A DNA stretch of 64,000 nt from Mesorhizobium sp. (GTDB taxonomy: Bacteria; Pseudomonadota; Alphaproteobacteria; Rhizobiales; Rhizobiaceae), in NCBI GenBank assembly GCA_004020545.1, contig SAQE01000006.1, forward strand, positions 113,941-177,940, in the 5' to 3' direction. A model generated the notes under the pieces. That model searched no databases. It saw nothing but the letters and a program-made list of their open reading frames with translations, and was not told the origin of the DNA. This document shows positions 1 through 9,124 of the stretch, in pieces. A program made the position numbers and the translations under genes. Numbering within the stretch: the first letter of the stretch is position 1; each line of letters begins with the position of its first letter.

Positions 1-751
1 CGTCGCGCGACAACAGGGTTGAATGGATACGATAAATGCGTTCCGGCAGCGAGCCGTTTGCGGCACCTTCGATCGTCAGGGTTTTCTCGACATAGACGCA
101 TTCCTTGGCGAGCGCCCGCTCGACATTGCCGGTGAAGGCGAGCTTCCAGACGATCGGAGCAACCCAGGCCTTGAAATCCTTGTTCGTCTCGCGGCCGCGC
201 TGCAAAGCCTCGAGCCCCATCTCCACCGCGCCGGGAAGCAATGGCCCGATATAGTTGCTGTGCCAGCCGACAGCGCCTTCCGGGTGAAGCAGCACGCCAT
301 GGCCTTTGAGCGCCCAGTCGACCGAATGCGCCTTGGCCGCGTCGTTGTTGCCGGGGATCTGCGCGATCAGATTGTTGGCCAGCCAGAATTTCTGCATCAG
401 ACGGCCGAGCCCGTTCACCACGCCATGGGTCGCCCATGAGGCGGCAAGCGGGCTGACGCGGGAGACGATCTCCTTGTCGATCATCCAGTCGGTGAAGAAT
501 TCCGGATGGTTGGGCGTGATGAACGTCGCTTGGCCTCCGCCGCAGCAGGCTTTCAGCCGTTGCTGGTCGGCCGCGGGAAAGTCGATATGGCGGACATTGG
601 CGACGCCGCGCAGGCCGGCGAGACGGTTGAACGGCATAAGGTCGCGAAGGCCTGGAACGCCACGCAACATGACGATCCGATTGACGATCGTCATTGCCCC
701 GATCAGCGCCGGATTGGGTCGCGGCGCCACGAACACGTCGATCCTGCCCAA
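1..751 (-). CDS. PlsC-like phospholipid/glycerol acyltransferase (3' end outside window)
   Basis: The first 250 residues are visible and the C-terminus lies beyond the window edge. Residues 81-89 read NHPEFFTDW and residues 155-159 read LHPEG, which resemble motifs I (NHx4D) and III (PEG) of the PlsC/AGPAT acyltransferase family that moves acyl chains onto glycerol-phosphate or lysolipids. The spacing from His to Asp is five residues rather than the usual four, so the subfamily is uncertain. An in-frame stop lies about 50 bases upstream of the proposed start and no ATG lies between them. A TTG at 751 is preceded by GGGGGAG at good distance, so a TTG start is proposed; GTG codons at 736 and 730 and an ATG near 694 are alternatives. 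The family assignment is inferred from motifs only. Confidence 0.6.
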   Translation of the reverse strand, partial: MGRIDVFVAPRPNPALIGAMTIVNRIVMLRGVPGLRDLMPFNRLAGLRGVANVRHIDFPAADQQRLKACCGGGQATFITPNHPEFFTDWMIDKEIVSRVSPLAASWATHGVVNGLGRLMQKFWLANNLIAQIPGNNDAAKAHSVDWALKGHGVLLHPEGAVGWHSNYIGPLLPGAVEMGLEALQRGRETNKDFKAWVAPIVWKLAFTGNVERALAKECVYVEKTLTIEGAANGSLPERIYRIHSTLLSRD

Positions 752-836
752 GCTTTCTCCCCCGAAAACGCCGTCAGGAAAAGGTGGGGCTGGATTGCGG
801 CGCCTTCAAGTCAGCCGCTTCTTGGGTAAACCGCCG

Positions 837-1667
837 CTATTTCGAAGCCGGGCAAGGCTTGGTCTGGTCGAACAGCGACAGGTTCACCAATTTGCCGGTC
901 ATCGAGAAGTCGCCATAGTCCATGACGAGATCGCGCGTGATGCCGTTCTCGTGCAGCTTGAAGCTGATCCGGTACTCAGGCACTTCCTCGCCGCTTTTGT
1001 CGGTATCGTCGAAATAGGCGATGTCGACCGGCCAGTATTTGTCGGCCGCGAGCTTGGCGAGCGCCGGGGCTTCCGGATCCGCCTTGTCGGCGTCGGTCTT
1101 CTTGCCGACGACGACCGTGGTCGTCATCACCTTGTTGGCGTCCTCGGACCCGTCGAACAGATTGGTCTGATAGAAGTTTTCGCCCCTCTCGGCCTTGCCG
1201 ATCAGCTCGACCAGATGCTGGGTGGGGAACTGCGTGGCGGCGAGCTCTAGCGTGTTCTTCTCGGGCTTGTCGATATCGACCTTGAGGCCTTTCGGCCCCC
1301 TTGTCGCCATTCCCTTGACCTCCTTGTCGAGGTTCTGGTCAACGAAGGACTTCGTCACGAAGGAGAAGGTCTTGCCCTCGGCGTCCTCGAACGTCGTCGT
1401 CTGCTGGTCGGTAAGCCTGGTGTTGTCGTTGGTCACGATCTGGGTGACGAAGCGGAACTTCACTGTGTAGCCCTCGCAGGCGGAGCCGTTGAACTCATAC
1501 ACCATGCGGCCGGAAATGCCGGTGATGCCCGAGCGGTCGGACGCCTTGTTGAGGGTGAGGTCATAGACGGCACGATGCGCCTGCAGCGCGGGCACCGCAA
1601 ACGCCGGAGCCATCGGGATGGCCGTCGACAGCAAGGCGGCGGAAAGAAAAAGGCGCGTTACGCGCAT
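837..1667 (-). CDS. eipB: EipB-like periplasmic envelope integrity protein (DUF1849)
   Basis: The 276-residue protein has a Sec signal peptide (MRVTRLFLSAALLSTAIPMA, cleavage after PAFA, about residue 24) and the body of a DUF1849 protein. The Brucella homologue EipB is a periplasmic beta-spiral protein needed for envelope integrity and normal resistance to envelope stress. It carries a disulfide between an N-terminal-half Cys and a Cys near the C-terminus; here C64 and C272 (in TKPCPASK) are the matching pair. The length agrees with the family. The gene stands alone, is convergent with nothing upstream on the same strand, and is divergent from ridA with about 140 bases between them. EipB function is known from Brucella; its role here is inferred. 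Confidence 0.85.
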   Translation of the reverse strand: MRVTRLFLSAALLSTAIPMAPAFAVPALQAHRAVYDLTLNKASDRSGITGISGRMVYEFNGSACEGYTVKFRFVTQIVTNDNTRLTDQQTTTFEDAEGKTFSFVTKSFVDQNLDKEVKGMATRGPKGLKVDIDKPEKNTLELAATQFPTQHLVELIGKAERGENFYQTNLFDGSEDANKVMTTTVVVGKKTDADKADPEAPALAKLAADKYWPVDIAYFDDTDKSGEEVPEYRISFKLHENGITRDLVMDYGDFSMTGKLVNLSLFDQTKPCPASK

Positions 1668-1805
1668 GAAGTGCTCCGATCGTCGCGACCAATGGCAGGC
1701 CGCAGGTAAAGATGGTCCAGCTTAAAAAAAGTCGTGGCGGAAGCGAGGCAAAAATAGCAATTTCGGCCCGGCCAACGCGGCGCCTTCCAGCAATAGGGAA
1801 AACCA

Positions 1806-2270
1806 ATGAGCGAAACAATCGAAAAGCGGCTAAGCGATCTCGGCGTCACCATTCCGGCCGCCGCCGCGCCCGCCGCGAACTACGTGCCCTACTGCCGGAC
1901 CGGCAACATGCTGTTCACCGCGGGCCAGCTGCCGCTGAAGGACGGCAAGCTGCAGGCAAGCGGGCTGCTTGGCCGCGACATCGACACCGCTGCCGGCAAG
2001 GAGGGCGCGAAATTCTGCGCCATCAGCATCCTGGCTCAGGCCAAGGCTGCCCTCGGCGATCTCGAGAAAATACGCCGGCTGGTGAAGATCACCGTCTTCG
2101 TCGCCTCGGCGCCGGACTTCGTCGAGCAGCATCTCGTCGCCAACGGCGCTTCCGATTTCCTGGTCGCCGCGCTCGGCGAACGCGGCAAGCATGCCCGTTC
2201 CGCCGTCGGCACCGCCTCGCTGCCGCTCAACGCCGCGGTCGAAATCGAAGCGATCTTCGAAGTCGAGTGA
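1806..2270 (+). CDS. ridA: RidA/YjgF/Rid family protein
   Basis: A 154-residue Rid-family protein. Archetypal RidA hydrolyses reactive enamine/imine intermediates released by PLP enzymes such as threonine dehydratase, protecting PLP enzymes in the cytoplasm. Seen here: an N-terminal extension before the core, the segment LFTAGQLPLKDG, the trimer-forming body, and VEIEAIFEVE at the C-terminus. This longer subgroup (about 150 residues) differs from the 128-residue E. coli type, so catalytic equivalence is not certain. The ATG at 1806 is preceded by AGGGAAAACC. The next gene begins 11 bases downstream on the same strand, suggesting co-transcription with the glycerophosphodiesterase. Confidence 0.88.
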   Translation: MSETIEKRLSDLGVTIPAAAAPAANYVPYCRTGNMLFTAGQLPLKDGKLQASGLLGRDIDTAAGKEGAKFCAISILAQAKAALGDLEKIRRLVKITVFVASAPDFVEQHLVANGASDFLVAALGERGKHARSAVGTASLPLNAAVEIEAIFEVE

Positions 2271-2281
2271 ACGGGCCTGAC

Positions 2282-3010
2282 ATGACCGATCTTTCCTGGC
2301 TGATTGCCCGCCCCGTCGCCCATCGCGGCTTTCACGACATGAACAAGACGCGCTGGGAGAACACGCTGTCGGCCTTCGCGGCGGCGGTCGAGCGCGGCTA
2401 CGCAATCGAATGCGACGTGCATATTTCGTCGGACGGCGTTCCGATCGTCATCCATGACGGCGATCTGAAGCGCCTGACCGGCGAGGACGGCTTCGTCTGG
2501 CAGCGCACCGCGGCCGAACTGACGGCGCTCAAGGTCGGCGGCACCAGGGACCATCTGCCGACGCTGCAGCAAGCGCTCGACCTGATCGACGGCCGTGTGC
2601 CGCTGGTGGTCGAACTGAAAGGCGTTGCCGGCCACGACAACGGGCTGGTGGCGAGCGTCGGCAGGCTGCTCAAGCGCTACAAGGGCAAGGTGGCGATCAT
2701 GTCGTTCGACCACTGGCTGATCCGCGACTTCGCCAAAGATGCGCCGGGCATCCCTGGCGGGCTGACCGCCTATGGCAAGGACAACCAGCTGATCGAAGCG
2801 CATTTCGCCATGCTGGCGCACGACCTCGCCTTCACGTCCTATGCCGCTGGGGATTTGCCCAACCCGTTCGTCAGCTTCGTGCGCGAAAAGCTCAAGATGC
2901 CGGTCATCACCTGGACCGTTCAGGATCAGCCCGCGGTCGACCTCACCTTCAAATATGCCGACCAGATGACGTTCGAGGGTTTTGAGCCCGACCTAGTCAA
3001 GGTGGCCTAG
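2282..3010 (+). CDS. Glycerophosphodiester phosphodiesterase family protein
   Basis: A 242-residue cytoplasmic GDPD, predicted to split glycerophosphodiesters into glycerol-3-phosphate and an alcohol. The N-terminus shows the signature AHRGFHD with ENTLSAF, where His-Arg and Glu-Asn are catalytic or metal ligands. ECDVHISSDGVPIVIHDGDL follows, carrying the metal-binding E-x-D and the second catalytic His. The C-terminus has VITWTVQD, typical of the TIM-barrel end. There is no signal peptide, consistent with UgpQ-like cytoplasmic enzymes. The ATG at 2282 follows the ridA stop by 11 bases. The longer open frame upstream runs through ridA in another frame and is not coding. Confidence 0.88.
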   Translation: MTDLSWLIARPVAHRGFHDMNKTRWENTLSAFAAAVERGYAIECDVHISSDGVPIVIHDGDLKRLTGEDGFVWQRTAAELTALKVGGTRDHLPTLQQALDLIDGRVPLVVELKGVAGHDNGLVASVGRLLKRYKGKVAIMSFDHWLIRDFAKDAPGIPGGLTAYGKDNQLIEAHFAMLAHDLAFTSYAAGDLPNPFVSFVREKLKMPVITWTVQDQPAVDLTFKYADQMTFEGFEPDLVKVA

Positions 3011-3011
3011 A

Positions 3012-3122
3012 GCCGGATGATTTCAGGTCGAAACGACCTGAAATCTGATCCGCCTCTAATCAATCTAAAGAGAGAGCATGATGTCGTCCGAAAACCGCTT
3101 CGCACTTTTCGGCATCATGCTC
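3012..3122. repeat. Rhizobial palindromic intergenic repeat (RIME-like), two stem-loops
   Basis: Two adjacent inverted repeats fill the gap after the phosphodiesterase gene. The first is a perfect 12-bp stem with a 3-base loop at 3019-3045 (arms GATTTCAGGTCG / CGACCTGAAATC). The second spans 3076-3120: an 8-bp arm GCATGATG, a 4-base left bulge, a 7-bp arm CCGAAAA, an 11-base loop, then TTTTCGG and CATCATGC. The layout matches palindromic mosaic elements scattered between genes in Rhizobiales. A second copy with the same stem layout lies at 50635-50679, and a partial copy of the first stem at 60393-60411. Confidence 0.75.
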
Positions 3123-3179
3123 GGAGGCGATACCCGAAACGTGACTTGTAGCAACCCTGAGGACGCTTAAATAAGCCGG

Positions 3180-4394
3180 ATGGATCAGGGTGAAAACGAG
3201 GATGGACGGGAAACGAACGCGGACTATGCGATCCGCGTCGCGGCAGGCATAGGGGCGTTCACCTGCGAGGAATGGAACGGTTTCGCCGGAACCACGCGCG
3301 GCGATAAAGAAAACGGCTACAACCCGCTCGTTTCATTCGCTTTTCTGAGCGCGCTGGAGGACTCCGGCTGCGCCGTGCGGCGCACCGGCTGGCAGGGCCA
3401 TCACCTGAGGCTCGAGAATGCGCAAGGCAGGCTGCTGGGTGCTGTGCCCTGCTATCTCAAGTCGCACAGCCAGGGCGAATATGTCTTCGACCATGGCTGG
3501 TCGGACGCGTTCGAGCGCGCCGGCGGGCGCTATTACCCCAAGCTGCAATGCTCGGTGCCGTTCACGCCGGTTACCGGCCCTCGCCTGCTGGTCGGCAAGG
3601 ACGAGGACGCTGGTGCGGTGAGGGCCGGCCTCGCCGCCGGCTTGAAGATGGTGACCGACAGGCTCGGCGTGTCTTCCGCGCATGTCACCTTCGCGACCGA
3701 ACCAGACGTCGCGACGTTGGAAGCGGCTGGCTTCCTGCATCGCACCGACCAGCAGTTCCATTTCTTCAACGAAGGCTTTTCCAGCTATGACGACTTCCTC
3801 GCCACGCTCGCCTCGCGCAAGCGCAAGGCGATGAAGAAGGAGCGGCGCGAGGCGTTGGCGGACGGCATCAGCATCGACTGGCTGACCGGCAAGGATATCA
3901 CCGAACGTGCCTGGGACGATTTCTTCGCCTTCTACATGGACACCGGCGGCAGGAAATGGGGCCGCCCCTACCTCAACCGCCAGTTCTTCTCGCTGATCGG
4001 CGAGCGGATGGCCGACGATATCCTGCTGGTGATGGCAAGACGCAACGGCCGCTACATTGCGGGCGCCATCAACTTCATCGGGTCGGACGCGCTCTATGGC
4101 CGCAATTGGGGCTGTATCGAGGACCACCCCTTCTTGCATTTCGAGGTCTGTTACCACCAGGCGATCGACTTCGCGATCGAGCGCAAGCTGAAGGTGGTGG
4201 AAGCCGGCGCGCAAGGCGAGCACAAGCTGGCGCGCGGCTACCAGCCGGTGACCATGCATTCGGCGCACTACATCGCCCACCCCGGCCTGCGCAACGCGGT
4301 TGCCGACTATCTGCGCCGCGAGCGGCGCGAGGTCGAGCGAATGGGCGAATATCTTGAAGAGCACACGCCCTTCCGCAAGGATCTCAAGGAATAG
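3180..4394 (+). CDS. GNAT/FemAB-like N-acyltransferase, COG3146 type
   Basis: A 404-residue protein of the COG3146 family (annotated as GNAT or 'peptidogalycan biosynthesis' protein). The family has two tandem GNAT-like lobes resembling FemABX peptidyl transferases. Seen here: NPLVSFAFLSALEDSG near residue 50, the family-typical YVFDHGWSDAFERAGGRYYP around residues 100-120, LASRKRKAMKKERREAL near 210, and C-terminal GAQGEHKLARGYQP. The substrate is unknown. The start at 3180 gives a somewhat long N-terminus and lacks a good Shine-Dalgarno site, so the true start may be slightly downstream. The palindromic repeat lies immediately upstream. Confidence 0.82.
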   Translation: MDQGENEDGRETNADYAIRVAAGIGAFTCEEWNGFAGTTRGDKENGYNPLVSFAFLSALEDSGCAVRRTGWQGHHLRLENAQGRLLGAVPCYLKSHSQGEYVFDHGWSDAFERAGGRYYPKLQCSVPFTPVTGPRLLVGKDEDAGAVRAGLAAGLKMVTDRLGVSSAHVTFATEPDVATLEAAGFLHRTDQQFHFFNEGFSSYDDFLATLASRKRKAMKKERREALADGISIDWLTGKDITERAWDDFFAFYMDTGGRKWGRPYLNRQFFSLIGERMADDILLVMARRNGRYIAGAINFIGSDALYGRNWGCIEDHPFLHFEVCYHQAIDFAIERKLKVVEAGAQGEHKLARGYQPVTMHSAHYIAHPGLRNAVADYLRRERREVERMGEYLEEHTPFRKDLKE

Positions 4395-4515
4395 GGGCCG
4401 AAATCGTCGCGCGCAGGGTTTCCAGTCCCGCATGGTCGATCTCGTCTGACTTGCCTTGCCGCATGACGGCGGCCCCGCTACATGGGGCGAAACAGCAAGA
4501 TCCGGAGCGCCCGCC

Positions 4516-4947
4516 ATGGCCGAAGCCACCTACGATCCTGGTAACATCTTCGCAAAGATCCTGCGCGGCGAAATCCCTTCGCACCGCATCTATGAGGACG
4601 ACGCGGTCGTTGCTTTCATGGACGTGATGCCGCAAGGGGTGGGCCACACGCTGGTGATGCCGAAGGCGCCGTCGCGCAACATCCTCGACGCTGATCCGGC
4701 GACGTTCGGCCCGCTGTTCGCCGTTGTGCAGAAAGTGGCGGTGGCCGTGAAGAAAGCCTTCAACGCCGACGGCGTCACCCTGATGCAGTTCAACGAGCCG
4801 GCTTCCGGGCAGACCGTCTTCCACCTCCATGTCCACGTTATCCCGCGCTTCGAAGGTGTGCCGCTGAAGCCCCATTCCGGGGTGATGGAGAAGCCGGAAG
4901 TGCTGGCCGAGAACGCCGGCAAGATCCGGGCAGCGCTGGGAAGCTGA
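4516..4947 (+). CDS. HIT family nucleotide-binding protein (Hint-like)
   Basis: A 143-residue histidine-triad protein. The catalytic triad is visible as HLHVHVIP near residue 100, with the usual N-terminal FAKILRGEIP and an internal GHTLVMPK. Such proteins hydrolyse nucleoside phosphoramidates or act as adenylyl hydrolases in the cytoplasm; the precise substrate is not known. The open frame extends upstream to 4456, but the ATG at 4516 is preferred because CGGAG lies 9 bases upstream and homologues start with a similar short leader. Downstream is a convergent gene 13 bases away. Confidence 0.88.
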   Translation: MAEATYDPGNIFAKILRGEIPSHRIYEDDAVVAFMDVMPQGVGHTLVMPKAPSRNILDADPATFGPLFAVVQKVAVAVKKAFNADGVTLMQFNEPASGQTVFHLHVHVIPRFEGVPLKPHSGVMEKPEVLAENAGKIRAALGS

Positions 4948-4960
4948 TCCGACCCGCGAC

Positions 4961-5587
4961 TCAGCCGGCCCGCAATTGCGCCAATGTCGGGAAGGCTGTC
5001 GGGTCCGGTCCGGCGATGAGCCGCTGCCTGATTGCCGCGGCGCACGCTTCGGGGCTCAGCAGCGACGTATCGACTTCCAGGTCGTAGATGCCGGGCTTGT
5101 GCACTTCTTCCTGCCACAGGCGCACGGGCTGGGGTGCTGGATCCTTGTCCGATCCGGTCACGTAAGTTCGGTCCGCCGCGCCAGCGGCGCGCCTTTGCAG
5201 GATCACCTCGATCGGGCAGCGGACGCCGACGAGCAGCACCGGCAGCCCGGCCAGGCGCCGGGCGCAGTCGGGAAGGATGCCGAGCGGCATCGAATAAGCA
5301 TCGTGGTGACCGACATCGGTGACGACATTCAGCCCCAGCCGGCTGTGTGCTGCGATGGCCTCATAAAGCGCGGCGTAGAGGCGAGGTACAAGAGGCTCGA
5401 GGTCGGGGCGTTCGCCGCCAGGACGCAAGCCAATGCCCGGACGCAGTCGTGGCGGTGTGATCTGCACAAAGGCGTCGACGCCGAGATTGACCCAAACGCC
5501 ATCGAACATCTCCTGAATGGCTGCGGCAATGCTCGACTTTCCGGACCGCGGCGCACCGTTGAGAATGATGATTTGTCCAGCTGCCAT
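4961..5587 (-). CDS. Chloramphenicol phosphotransferase-like P-loop kinase
   Basis: A 208-residue P-loop protein. Residues 10-18 read GAPRSGKSS (Walker A), followed by NLGVDAFVQ, the counterpart of GVDS/F in Streptomyces chloramphenicol 3-O-phosphotransferase. A central VGVRCPIEV and a C-terminal YDLEVDTS are both characteristic of the CPT family. The reaction is ATP-dependent phosphorylation of a small hydroxyl substrate. In a non-producer the natural substrate is unknown, and resistance should not be assumed. It is convergent with the HIT gene and lies downstream of clpA on the same strand, separated by a terminator. Confidence 0.75.
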   Translation of the reverse strand: MAAGQIIILNGAPRSGKSSIAAAIQEMFDGVWVNLGVDAFVQITPPRLRPGIGLRPGGERPDLEPLVPRLYAALYEAIAAHSRLGLNVVTDVGHHDAYSMPLGILPDCARRLAGLPVLLVGVRCPIEVILQRRAAGAADRTYVTGSDKDPAPQPVRLWQEEVHKPGIYDLEVDTSLLSPEACAAAIRQRLIAGPDPTAFPTLAQLRAG

Positions 5588-5630
5588 GCGCTAATAGCAA
5601 TTCCAGAAATCAAACCCGGTTCATCCGACG

Positions 5631-5656
5631 AAAAAAGCCCCGTTGCCGGGGCTTTT
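5631..5656 (-). terminator. Rho-independent terminator of clpA
   Basis: Arms AAAAGCCCC (5633-5641) and GGGGCTTTT (5648-5656) pair around a 6-base loop. On the minus strand the stem is followed by a run of T, directly after the clpA stop codon. Confidence 0.85.
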
Positions 5657-5673
5657 CTCGATTTCCAGGCCGA

Positions 5674-8139
5674 TCAGCCCTTGCGGGGCAGTTGCGGCAC
5701 CAGGCTGCGCTTGCCGCCGTCCTTGCCCTTCGGCTCCGGCTTGTGCGCCGCCGCCTTCCTGGCAACAGGCTTCTTCGCCGCCGCCTTCCTCGCTTTCGGC
5801 GCGTCCTCCGGCTCTTCCTTCTTCGGCTTCACCGGCGCTTCGTCGGCGAGCGACTCGAGCTTCAGGCCGGTCTCGCCGGTTTCCTTCTTCTCGACGGTGA
5901 CGCGCACCGTGCCGCCCTTCTTCAATTTGCCGAACAGCACCTCGTCGGCCAGAGGCTTCTTGATGTGCTCCTGGATGACGCGGCCGAGCGGACGCGCGCC
6001 CATGCGTTCGTCATAGCCCTTATCGGCAAGCCAGGCGATCGCATCCGGCGACAGGTCGAAGGTGACGCCGCGCTCGGAGAGCTGCGCCTCGAGCTGCATG
6101 ACGAACTTCTGCACCACCTGATGGATCACCGGCACCGGCAGCGAGCCGAACGGGATGATCGCGTCGAGACGGTTGCGGAACTCCGGTGTGAACAGCCGGT
6201 TGATCGCCTCGACGTCGTCGCCTTCGCGCTTGGTCGAGCCGAAGCCGATCGCCGCGCGCTGAGCGTCCGACGCGCCCGCATTGGTCGTCATGATCAGGAT
6301 GACGTTGCGGAAGTCGATCTGCTTGCCGTTGTGGTCGGTCAGCTTACCGTGGTCCATCACCTGCAACAGGATGTTGAACAGGTCCGGATGCGCCTTCTCG
6401 ACTTCGTCGAGCAAGAGCACGCAATGCGGATGCTGGTCGACACCGTCGGTCAACAGGCCGCCCTGGTCGAAGCCGACATAGCCGGGAGGCGCGCCGATCA
6501 GCCGCGAGACGGTGTGGCGCTCCATGTATTCCGACATGTCGAAGCGGATCAGCTCGACGCCGAGCGAGGCCGCGAGTTGCTTGGCAACTTCGGTCTTGCC
6601 GACGCCGGTCGGGCCTGAGAACAGGTAGGAGCCGATCGGCTTCTCCGGTTCGCGCAGGCCGGCCCGCGCCAGCTTGATCGCCGAGGTCAGCGCGGTGATC
6701 GCGGTGTCCTGGCCGTAGACCACGCGCTTCAGCTCGACGTCGAGGCCCTGCAGCACCTTCTCGTCGTCGGCCGAAACCGTCTTCGGCGGGATGCGGGCCA
6801 TGGTGGCGATCGTTGCCTCGATTTCCTTGATGCCGATCGTCTTCTTGCGCTTGGCCTCCGGCACCAGCATCTGCGAGGCGCCGGTCTCGTCGATCACGTC
6901 GATCGCCTTGTCCGGCAGCTTGCGGTCGTTGATGTAGCGCGCCGAAAGCTCGACCGAAGCCTTGATCGCCTCGCTCGTGTAGCGGACCTTGTGGAACTCC
7001 TCGAAATAGGGCTTCAGGCCCTTCATGATCTCGATGGCGTCCGCGATGGTCGGCTCGTTGACGTCGATCTTCTGGAAGCGCCGCACCAGCGCGCGGTCCT
7101 TCTCGAAGAACTGGCGGAACTCCTTGTAGGTGGTCGAGCCGATGCAGCGGATGGCGCCGGACGAGAGCGCCGGCTTCAACAGGTTCGACGCATCCATGGC
7201 GCCGCCGGAGGTAGCCCCTGCCCCGATCACGGTGTGGATCTCGTCGATGAACAGCACCGCGCCGGGATAGTCCTCGAGCTCCTTGACCACCTGCTTCAGC
7301 CGTTCCTCGAAGTCGCCGCGGTAGCGGGTGCCGGCGAGCAGCGTGCCCATGTCGAGCGCGAAGATGGTGGCGTCCTGCAGCACCTCGGGCACGTCGCCCT
7401 CGACGATGCGCTTGGCAAGGCCCTCGGCGATCGCCGTCTTGCCGACGCCGGGGTCACCGACATAGAGCGGGTTGTTCTTGGAGCGGCGGCACAGCACCTG
7501 GATGGTGCGGTTGATCTCGCTCTCGCGGCCGATCAGCGGATCGATCTTGCCGGCCTTGGCCTTGTTGTTGAGGTTGATGCAATAGGCCGTCAGCGCGTCC
7601 TGCGGCTTCTTCTTGCCGCCGTCCTCCTGCGGCTCGGCGCCGTTCTGGCCGCCCTGTTCGTCCTCCGCGCCGCGCGGCGTGCGCGACTCCGAAGCGCCTG
7701 GGCGCTTGGCGATGCCGTGCGAGATGTAGTTGACCGCGTCGTAGCGGGTCATCTGCTGTTCCTGCAGGAAATAGGCGGCGTGGCTCTCGCGCTCGGCGAA
7801 GATGGCGACGAGCACATTGGCACCGGACACTTCCTCGCGGCCGGACGACTGCACGTGGATGACGGCGCGCTGGATGACGCGCTGGAACCCCGCGGTCGGC
7901 TTGGAATCCTCGTCGTAACCGGTGACGAGATTGTCGAGCTCCGTGTCGATATAGGTGAGAACGGTATGCTTCAGCTCGTCGAGGTCGACGTTGCAGGCGC
8001 GCATCACGGCGGCCGCCTCGGTATCGTCGATGAGCGCAAGCAAGAGGTGTTCGAGCGTCGCATATTCATGGTGCCGCTCGTTGGCGAATGTCAGCGCCTG
8101 ATGTAGCGCCTTTTCCAGGCCTTGGGAGAAAGCCGGCAT
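5674..8139 (-). CDS. clpA: ATP-dependent Clp protease ATP-binding subunit ClpA
   Basis: An 821-residue AAA+ unfoldase that feeds substrates, including N-degron proteins delivered by ClpS, into the ClpP chamber. The order is: N-domain repeats (residues 1-145) that bind ClpS; first AAA module with Walker A GDPGVGKT and Walker B LFIDEIH; second module with Walker A GPTGVGKT and LLLDEVEKA; then the C-terminal D2 small domain. The last 60 or so residues form a Lys/Ala/Pro-rich tail ([18 protein letters not shown]) not present in E. coli ClpA but common in rhizobia. clpS lies immediately upstream with a 6-base gap, forming a clpS-clpA operon ended by the terminator at 5631-5656. Confidence 0.97.
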   Translation of the reverse strand: MPAFSQGLEKALHQALTFANERHHEYATLEHLLLALIDDTEAAAVMRACNVDLDELKHTVLTYIDTELDNLVTGYDEDSKPTAGFQRVIQRAVIHVQSSGREEVSGANVLVAIFAERESHAAYFLQEQQMTRYDAVNYISHGIAKRPGASESRTPRGAEDEQGGQNGAEPQEDGGKKKPQDALTAYCINLNNKAKAGKIDPLIGRESEINRTIQVLCRRSKNNPLYVGDPGVGKTAIAEGLAKRIVEGDVPEVLQDATIFALDMGTLLAGTRYRGDFEERLKQVVKELEDYPGAVLFIDEIHTVIGAGATSGGAMDASNLLKPALSSGAIRCIGSTTYKEFRQFFEKDRALVRRFQKIDVNEPTIADAIEIMKGLKPYFEEFHKVRYTSEAIKASVELSARYINDRKLPDKAIDVIDETGASQMLVPEAKRKKTIGIKEIEATIATMARIPPKTVSADDEKVLQGLDVELKRVVYGQDTAITALTSAIKLARAGLREPEKPIGSYLFSGPTGVGKTEVAKQLAASLGVELIRFDMSEYMERHTVSRLIGAPPGYVGFDQGGLLTDGVDQHPHCVLLLDEVEKAHPDLFNILLQVMDHGKLTDHNGKQIDFRNVILIMTTNAGASDAQRAAIGFGSTKREGDDVEAINRLFTPEFRNRLDAIIPFGSLPVPVIHQVVQKFVMQLEAQLSERGVTFDLSPDAIAWLADKGYDERMGARPLGRVIQEHIKKPLADEVLFGKLKKGGTVRVTVEKKETGETGLKLESLADEAPVKPKKEEPEDAPKARKAAAKKPVARKAAAHKPEPKGKDGGKRSLVPQLPRKG

Positions 8140-8145
8140 GTTACC

Positions 8146-8472
8146 TCACTTCTTCTCCATCACGCATTGCAGCGGATGCTGATTCTGTCGGGCGAAATCC
8201 ATGACCTGAGACACCTTGGTCTCGGCCACCTCGAATGTGTAGACCCCGCACTCGCCCACTCCATGATTGTGAACATGCAGCATGATGCGTGTGGCGGCCT
8301 CGCGGTCCTTCTGGAAAAAACGCTCCAGGACGTGAACCACGAACTCCATGGGAGTGTAGTCGTCGTTAAGGATGAGGACCCTGTAGAGGCTGGGCTTCTT
8401 GGTCTTGGTTTTGGTGCGCGTGATGACGGCTGTGCCGCGACCGGGATCGTTGCGGTCGCCGTCACTTTGCAT
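8146..8472 (-). CDS. clpS: ATP-dependent Clp protease adaptor ClpS
   Basis: A 108-residue adaptor that recognises N-terminal bulky residues (N-degrons) and docks on ClpA. The core shows [20 protein letters not shown], where the NDDYTPMEF segment lines the N-degron pocket, then [12 protein letters not shown] and a C-terminal [10 protein letters not shown]. The start at 8472 ([11 protein letters not shown]) matches the family N-terminus; an in-frame ATG at 8550 would add 26 residues without similarity. Neither start has a strong Shine-Dalgarno site, so the start is moderately uncertain. Confidence 0.92.
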   Translation of the reverse strand: MQSDGDRNDPGRGTAVITRTKTKTKKPSLYRVLILNDDYTPMEFVVHVLERFFQKDREAATRIMLHVHNHGVGECGVYTFEVAETKVSQVMDFARQNQHPLQCVMEKK

Positions 8473-8673
8473 TCGCACCACGCCTACCGTGGCAGTCAAA
8501 CCGATCGTCACGTAGTCCTGCCTTTTCGAATCCTCATGCGAGTTCAACATGTAGGTCTTCGATGGCCGATTTTAAGCCCTTCTGTTTAGCTGACAATATG
8601 GCTAGGTGGGCAAACTTCAGCGATTTTCTCAATCGTGAATGCGGCAGGGCTCAGGCAGTTGCAGTCGCGCACG

Positions 8674-8703
8674 AAAAAACCCGGCCGCGCTTCCGCGACC
8701 GGG
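8674..8703 (-). terminator. Rho-independent terminator of the phasin gene
   Basis: The stem CCCGG-x-CGCG / CGCG-x-CCGGG (8680-8703) has one internal mismatch and a 4-base loop. On the minus strand it is followed by six T residues, 47 bases after the phasin stop. Confidence 0.8.
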
Positions 8704-8749
8704 TCCCTTTGACAGGCCGGTTGGCCTTATCGGGTATGATCGGGCGAAA

Positions 8750-9079
8750 TTACTTCGCCTTGGCGACGACCGATTCGAACGGCTTGTAGGCTTCCTTGGC
8801 GAGCTCGGCATAGAGATTGCCGATCTTGCTGGCCTCGGCCACGAAGCTCTCGTAGCTCTGCTTGGCGTAGTCGGTCTGGATCTCGATGGCCTTCTCGATC
8901 GACTTGGCCGAGAACAGCTTCTCGACGGCGGCGCTGCCGGCCTCGAAGCTCTTCTTGGTGTATTCGCCGGCCTCGGTGGCGATTGCCTGCGCGCCCTTGG
9001 TGAGCGAGGCAAAGCTCTTCAGTCCGTTGTCGGCAAACTCCTTGCCGTATTTCGTGAAGTCCTCATAGGTCTGGGTCAT
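8750..9079 (-). CDS. Phasin family protein
   Basis: A 109-residue amphipathic helical protein of the phasin family, which coats polyhydroxybutyrate granules and controls their size. Seen here: MTQTYEDFTKYGKEFADNG at the start, then long helices rich in Ala, Lys, Glu and Ser (KSFEAGSAAVEKLFSAKS, QTDYAKQSYESFVAEASK) typical of Phasin_2. The ATG at 9079 has GGGAAG 8 bases upstream; a more distant ATG at 9109 is less likely. The upstream inverted repeat at 9125-9161 fits control by a PHB-responsive repressor, and a terminator follows at 8674-8703. Confidence 0.85.
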   Translation of the reverse strand: MTQTYEDFTKYGKEFADNGLKSFASLTKGAQAIATEAGEYTKKSFEAGSAAVEKLFSAKSIEKAIEIQTDYAKQSYESFVAEASKIGNLYAELAKEAYKPFESVVAKAK

Positions 9080-9124
9080 TTCACACTTCCCTTGGTTGAA
9101 ACGCCCCATTTACCCCGGGCGCCC

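Noticed and set aside
4961-5587. Chloramphenicol resistance gene
   Set aside because: The fold matches the CPT family, but family members occur widely with unknown substrates, so resistance is not claimed.
6991-8106. 371-codon plus-strand open frame inside clpA
   Set aside because: Antisense shadow of clpA; low-complexity Leu/Val/Asp/Arg content.
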